Shown: positions 14,573-17,321 of the stretch, in pieces
How positions within the stretch are numbered: position 1 is the first letter of the stretch
Layout: the number at the start of each line of letters is the position of its first letter
DNA from: Chloroflexota bacterium
GTDB taxonomy: Bacteria; Chloroflexota; Anaerolineae; Anaerolineales; UBA4823
Length of the DNA: 17,321 nucleotides
Reading direction: 5' to 3'
Assembly (NCBI GenBank): GCA_012798185.1
Contig: JAAZNS010000232.1
Location: 1 to 17,321 of the forward strand
Program-made: the position numbers and the translations under genes
Notes under the pieces: model-generated
Database searches by the model: none
What the model was told of the DNA's origin: nothing
Seen by the model: only the letters and a program-made list of their open reading frames with translations

Positions 14573-16225
14573 ATGACATTGGAATCTGAATTTAACCGTT
14601 GGAAAGAACAAACTCTCAACCCTGCTCTGGAGCGCTTTCCGGAACGCAAACAAGAATTTTCAACCTCCTCCGGTATAACAATACCCCACACCCTGATCCC
14701 GCCGGATGAAGACCCGGATTATATGACGCAGCTGGGTTTCCCCGGCGAATATCCCTATACGCGCGGGGTGCAGCCCAGCATGTACCGCGGGCGGTTTTGG
14801 ACCATGCGCCAGTATGCTGGTTACGCCACAGCTGAAGAATCAAATCAGCGCTACCGTTACCTGCTGGAACACGGGCAGACCGGTTTATCGGTGGCTTTCG
14901 ACCTGCCCACCCAGATTGGCTACGATTCCGACGATCCAATCGCCTTGGGAGAAGTTGGGCGGGTGGGTGTAGCCATCTCTTCACTGGAGGATATGGAAAT
15001 CTTATTCAGAGATATTCCGTTGGATAAGGTTTCTACGAGTATGACGATTAACGCCCCGGCAGCCATCCTGCTGGCGATGTATATCGCCGTTGCCCGCCGG
15101 CAGGGTGTGGAAACCCGTCAACTGCGCGGCACCATCCAAAACGATATTCTCAAAGAATATATTGCCCGAGGTACGTATATCTTCCCGCCGCGCCCCTCCA
15201 TGCGGCTGATCACCGATGTCTTTCGCTATTGTCAGAAAGAAGTTCCTTATTGGAATACAATCAGCATCTCTGGTTACCATATCCGAGAAGCCGGCTCGAC
15301 CGCGGTGCAGGAGGTAGCCTTCACCCTGGCTAATGCGGTTGCCTACGTGCAGGCAGCTTTAGATAGTGGATTGAACGTGGACGATTTTGCTAGCCAGCTT
15401 TCGTTTTTTTTCAACGCCCATAATAATCTATTCGAAGAAATCGCAAAATTCCGCGCTGCCCGCCGCTTATGGGCAAAGATCATGCAGCAGCGCTTTGGAG
15501 CGAAAAATCCCCGCTCGGGCATGCTGCGCTTTCATACGCAAACCGGCGGTTCGACCCTCACCGCTCAACAGCCAGAGAACAATGTGGTACGTGTCACGCT
15601 TCAGGCGCTGGCAGCGGTGCTGGGAGGGACACAGTCTCTGCACACAAACAGCATGGATGAAGCCCTATGGCTGCCCACCGAGAAATCGGTACGTCTGGCA
15701 TTGCGCACCCAGCAAATCATTGCCCACGAATCGGGCGTCGCTGACAGTATCGATCCTTTGGCAGGATCTTACCTGGTGGAATATTTGACTGATGAGATCG
15801 AGCGCCGCGCCCAAGAATATCTGCAGCGCATCGATGATATGGGAGGTGCTCTGGCAGCAATTGAGAAAGGGTTTATTCAGAACGAGATCCAGGATGCAGC
15901 CTATCAGTACCAGCGCGCCATTGAACATGATCAGGTGTTGGTCGTGGGGGTGAACGCTTTCCAGGTGGAGGAGATAATTACCCTGGAACGCCTTAAAGTC
16001 GACCCAGCGGTAGAAGCCGCACAAGTTGGCAGATTGAAAGATTTGCGCCAGAAAAGAGATGCTGCCCGCGTCAATGAATGCCTGACGCTATTGGAGAAAG
16101 CTGCCCGCAGCAATGAAAACCTGCTGCCAGTATTTATCCATTGTGTGGAGAACGACCTCACCCTGGGTGAAATTTGCGGTGTGCTGCGCTCTGCCTGGGG
16201 GGAATATCATGTCAGCACGTTATAG
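14573..16225 (+). CDS. Methylmalonyl-CoA mutase, catalytic (large) subunit lacking B12 domain
   Basis: A 550-residue TIM-barrel subunit interconverting (R)-methylmalonyl-CoA and succinyl-CoA by an adenosylcobalamin radical mechanism (EC 5.4.99.2). Family blocks: YPYTRGVQPSMYRGRFWTMR (60-79), QYAGYATAEESN (80-91), GLSVAFDLPTQIGYDSDDP (104-122), GTIQNDILKEYIARGTYIFP (186-205), ISISGYHIREAG (230-241). By spacing to the Propionibacterium enzyme, Tyr81, Arg199 and His236 correspond to Tyr89, Arg207 and His244. Tyr and Arg here mark methylmalonyl-CoA rather than isobutyryl-CoA (Phe/Gln) or hydroxyisobutyryl-CoA mutases. There is no DxHxxG cobalamin-binding domain; the protein ends at WGEYHVSTL, so a separate small subunit is needed. 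AAAGGTGA lies 6 bases ahead of the ATG. The epimerase gene follows after 41 bases. Confidence 0.96.
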   Translation: MTLESEFNRWKEQTLNPALERFPERKQEFSTSSGITIPHTLIPPDEDPDYMTQLGFPGEYPYTRGVQPSMYRGRFWTMRQYAGYATAEESNQRYRYLLEHGQTGLSVAFDLPTQIGYDSDDPIALGEVGRVGVAISSLEDMEILFRDIPLDKVSTSMTINAPAAILLAMYIAVARRQGVETRQLRGTIQNDILKEYIARGTYIFPPRPSMRLITDVFRYCQKEVPYWNTISISGYHIREAGSTAVQEVAFTLANAVAYVQAALDSGLNVDDFASQLSFFFNAHNNLFEEIAKFRAARRLWAKIMQQRFGAKNPRSGMLRFHTQTGGSTLTAQQPENNVVRVTLQALAAVLGGTQSLHTNSMDEALWLPTEKSVRLALRTQQIIAHESGVADSIDPLAGSYLVEYLTDEIERRAQEYLQRIDDMGGALAAIEKGFIQNEIQDAAYQYQRAIEHDQVLVVGVNAFQVEEIITLERLKVDPAVEAAQVGRLKDLRQKRDAARVNECLTLLEKAARSNENLLPVFIHCVENDLTLGEICGVLRSAWGEYHVSTL

Positions 16226-16266
16226 CATGTTGCCATGGAACGTTTGAATGTTAATTAAGGTGTGCA

Positions 16267-16674
16267 ATGCAGATTAAAAAGATAAATCATGCCGCGATTG
16301 TGGTCGATAATATCGATCGTGCGCTTGAGTTTTGGCGCGATGCACTCGGTTTGGAGCTGGCAGAACTGCGGGAGGTACCCGCCGAAGCCGCCCGGGTAGC
16401 CTTCCTGCCGGTGGGCGACAGCGAAATCGAGCTGGTGCAGCCCGTTACGACTGATTCCGGGATGGCGAAATTCCTGGAAAAGCGCGGCGCCGGGTTGCAC
16501 CATATCTGCCTCGAAGTTGCAGATATCGAGGCGGCAATGGAACAGCTTAAAGCCAGGGGGGCGCGGCTGATCAACGAAAAACCACTCACCGGTGCTGATG
16601 GACGGCGTTATGCGTTCATTCACCCACAAAGTGCAACCGGGGTATTAGTAGAGTTGTACGAGACGGCAGGCTAA
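16267..16674 (+). CDS. mce: Methylmalonyl-CoA epimerase
   Basis: A 135-residue VOC-superfamily enzyme (EC 5.1.99.1) interconverting (S)- and (R)-methylmalonyl-CoA. Two beta-alpha-beta-beta-beta units are visible: IKKINHAAIVVDNIDRALEF with His8, a middle strand SEIELVQP with Glu55, GAGLHHICLEVADIEAAME with His78, and TGVLVELYE with Glu129. These sit where the family's metal ligands and catalytic Glu are expected. Length is typical. TAAGGTG stands 4 bases before the ATG. It follows the mutase gene by 41 bases, giving the two-step link between (S)-methylmalonyl-CoA and succinyl-CoA, and precedes a membrane protein gene by two bases. Confidence 0.96.
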   Translation: MQIKKINHAAIVVDNIDRALEFWRDALGLELAELREVPAEAARVAFLPVGDSEIELVQPVTTDSGMAKFLEKRGAGLHHICLEVADIEAAMEQLKARGARLINEKPLTGADGRRYAFIHPQSATGVLVELYETAG

Positions 16675-16676
16675 GA

Positions 16677-17321
16677 ATGGGTGAAATACAACCCGCCTCC
16701 ACCACCAATTTATCATGTAATGAAAGCACCCGGCGTTTTCCTCTGCACGGCTGGTTGGGGGCGGGCTTGGCGGGTGTTTTTTGGGGGCTGAACTGGGGGT
16801 TAAACGGCTTGCGCACGCACTGGTGCTTTTTCCCCATGTGGCTGGGGTATTGCCTGATCATAGACGGGCTGGTGTATTACCGAACCGGTACCTCTCTTGC
16901 GACGCGCAGCTGGAAACGCTATATCGGCTTATTTGTCGTATCTGCGCCGGTTTGGTGGCTGTTTGAGGCATTCAATGCACGTCTGCAAAATTGGCATTAT
17001 GACGGCAGGGAGTATTTCACGCCGTTCCAATTTTGGGCATGGGCAACACTCAACTTTACCACGGTAATCCCGGCAATGTTCGGCAGCGCAGAATTGATCG
17101 CCAGCTTAAGTTTCATGCGCCGAATTCGTAAAGGATTGGTGATCCGTCCCAACCGAGGCACAACGATTCCGTTTTTCATCACCGGCTGGGCTATGCTGGG
17201 GTTGATGCTGGCGTTCCCGCAGATTTTCTTTCCGTTCATCTGGATTTCGGTTTATTTCATCATGGAGCCGGTCAATATCTGGCTGGGCAACCGTAACCTG
17301 GCACAATGGACGAAGGACGGC
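16677..17321 (+). CDS. Multi-pass membrane protein, unrecognised, 3' end outside window
   Basis: An open frame of 215 codons runs without a stop from the ATG at 16677 to the window edge. I do not recognise the family. After a polar N-terminus (1-22), hydrophobic stretches lie near 24-43, 50-68, 82-99, 117-135, 164-183 and 185-203, so five or six membrane passes are likely. It is unusually rich in aromatic residues, Trp above all (PVWWLFEAFN at 91-100, FWAWATLNFTTVIP at 119-132, EPVNIWLGN at 197-205). A basic loop, FMRRIRKGLVIRPNRG (146-161), is probably cytoplasmic. It starts two bases after the mce stop with only a weak AGG ahead, suggesting coupled translation with the methylmalonyl-CoA genes, though no functional link follows from that alone. 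Confidence 0.8.
   Translation, partial: MGEIQPASTTNLSCNESTRRFPLHGWLGAGLAGVFWGLNWGLNGLRTHWCFFPMWLGYCLIIDGLVYYRTGTSLATRSWKRYIGLFVVSAPVWWLFEAFNARLQNWHYDGREYFTPFQFWAWATLNFTTVIPAMFGSAELIASLSFMRRIRKGLVIRPNRGTTIPFFITGWAMLGLMLAFPQIFFPFIWISVYFIMEPVNIWLGNRNLAQWTKDG

Overview
The window reads as ordinary chromosomal DNA from a bacterium of the phylum Chloroflexota, most likely class Anaerolineae. This is an inference from gene content and protein style: a GroEL without the Gly-Gly-Met tail, a DUF1786 protein, a methylmalonyl-CoA mutase without its B12 domain, a membrane sensor ending in a sigma-4-like helix-turn-helix, and intergenic repeats with the GTCATTCTGAG...GCGAAGAATCT core. I see no phage, transposase, plasmid, CRISPR, rRNA or tRNA genes.

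Layout. 1-1432: 3' part of groEL, closed by a clear intrinsic terminator. 1433-2164: a 92-bp tandem repeat (four full copies plus a partial one), then a short spacer. 2165-2911: a class I SAM-dependent methyltransferase starting at TTG. 2912-3257: non-coding DNA with a decayed palindromic element sharing the repeat core. 8046 down to 3258 (minus strand): five tightly packed genes, in transcription order a membrane-anchored Ig-like protein, a GNAT acetyltransferase, a multi-pass membrane GAF sensor with a possible DNA-binding output domain, a triple-S1-domain RNA-binding protein, and a ComEA-like DNA-binding protein. 8144-8980 (minus): purine nucleoside phosphorylase. 9275-11414 (plus): xpt and guaA. 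12925 down to 11466 (minus): a GntR/HutC regulator and nanE, with a promoter and operator visible. 14261 down to 13101 (minus): a DUF1786 protein behind a near-consensus promoter. 14573 to the end (plus): methylmalonyl-CoA mutase catalytic subunit, methylmalonyl-CoA epimerase, and a multi-pass membrane protein that runs off the window.

How the genes fit together. PNP, Xpt and GuaA form a salvage route from xanthosine or guanosine to free base, then xanthine to XMP to GMP. The GntR-NanE pair looks like an autoregulated amino-sugar unit. Mutase and epimerase together interconvert succinyl-CoA and (S)-methylmalonyl-CoA, then the (R) form, as in propionate metabolism; the cobalamin-binding small subunit must lie elsewhere. 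The five-gene minus-strand cluster is the least understood part: it joins a membrane sensor to RNA-binding and DNA-uptake-type proteins, and is the best candidate here for undescribed biology.
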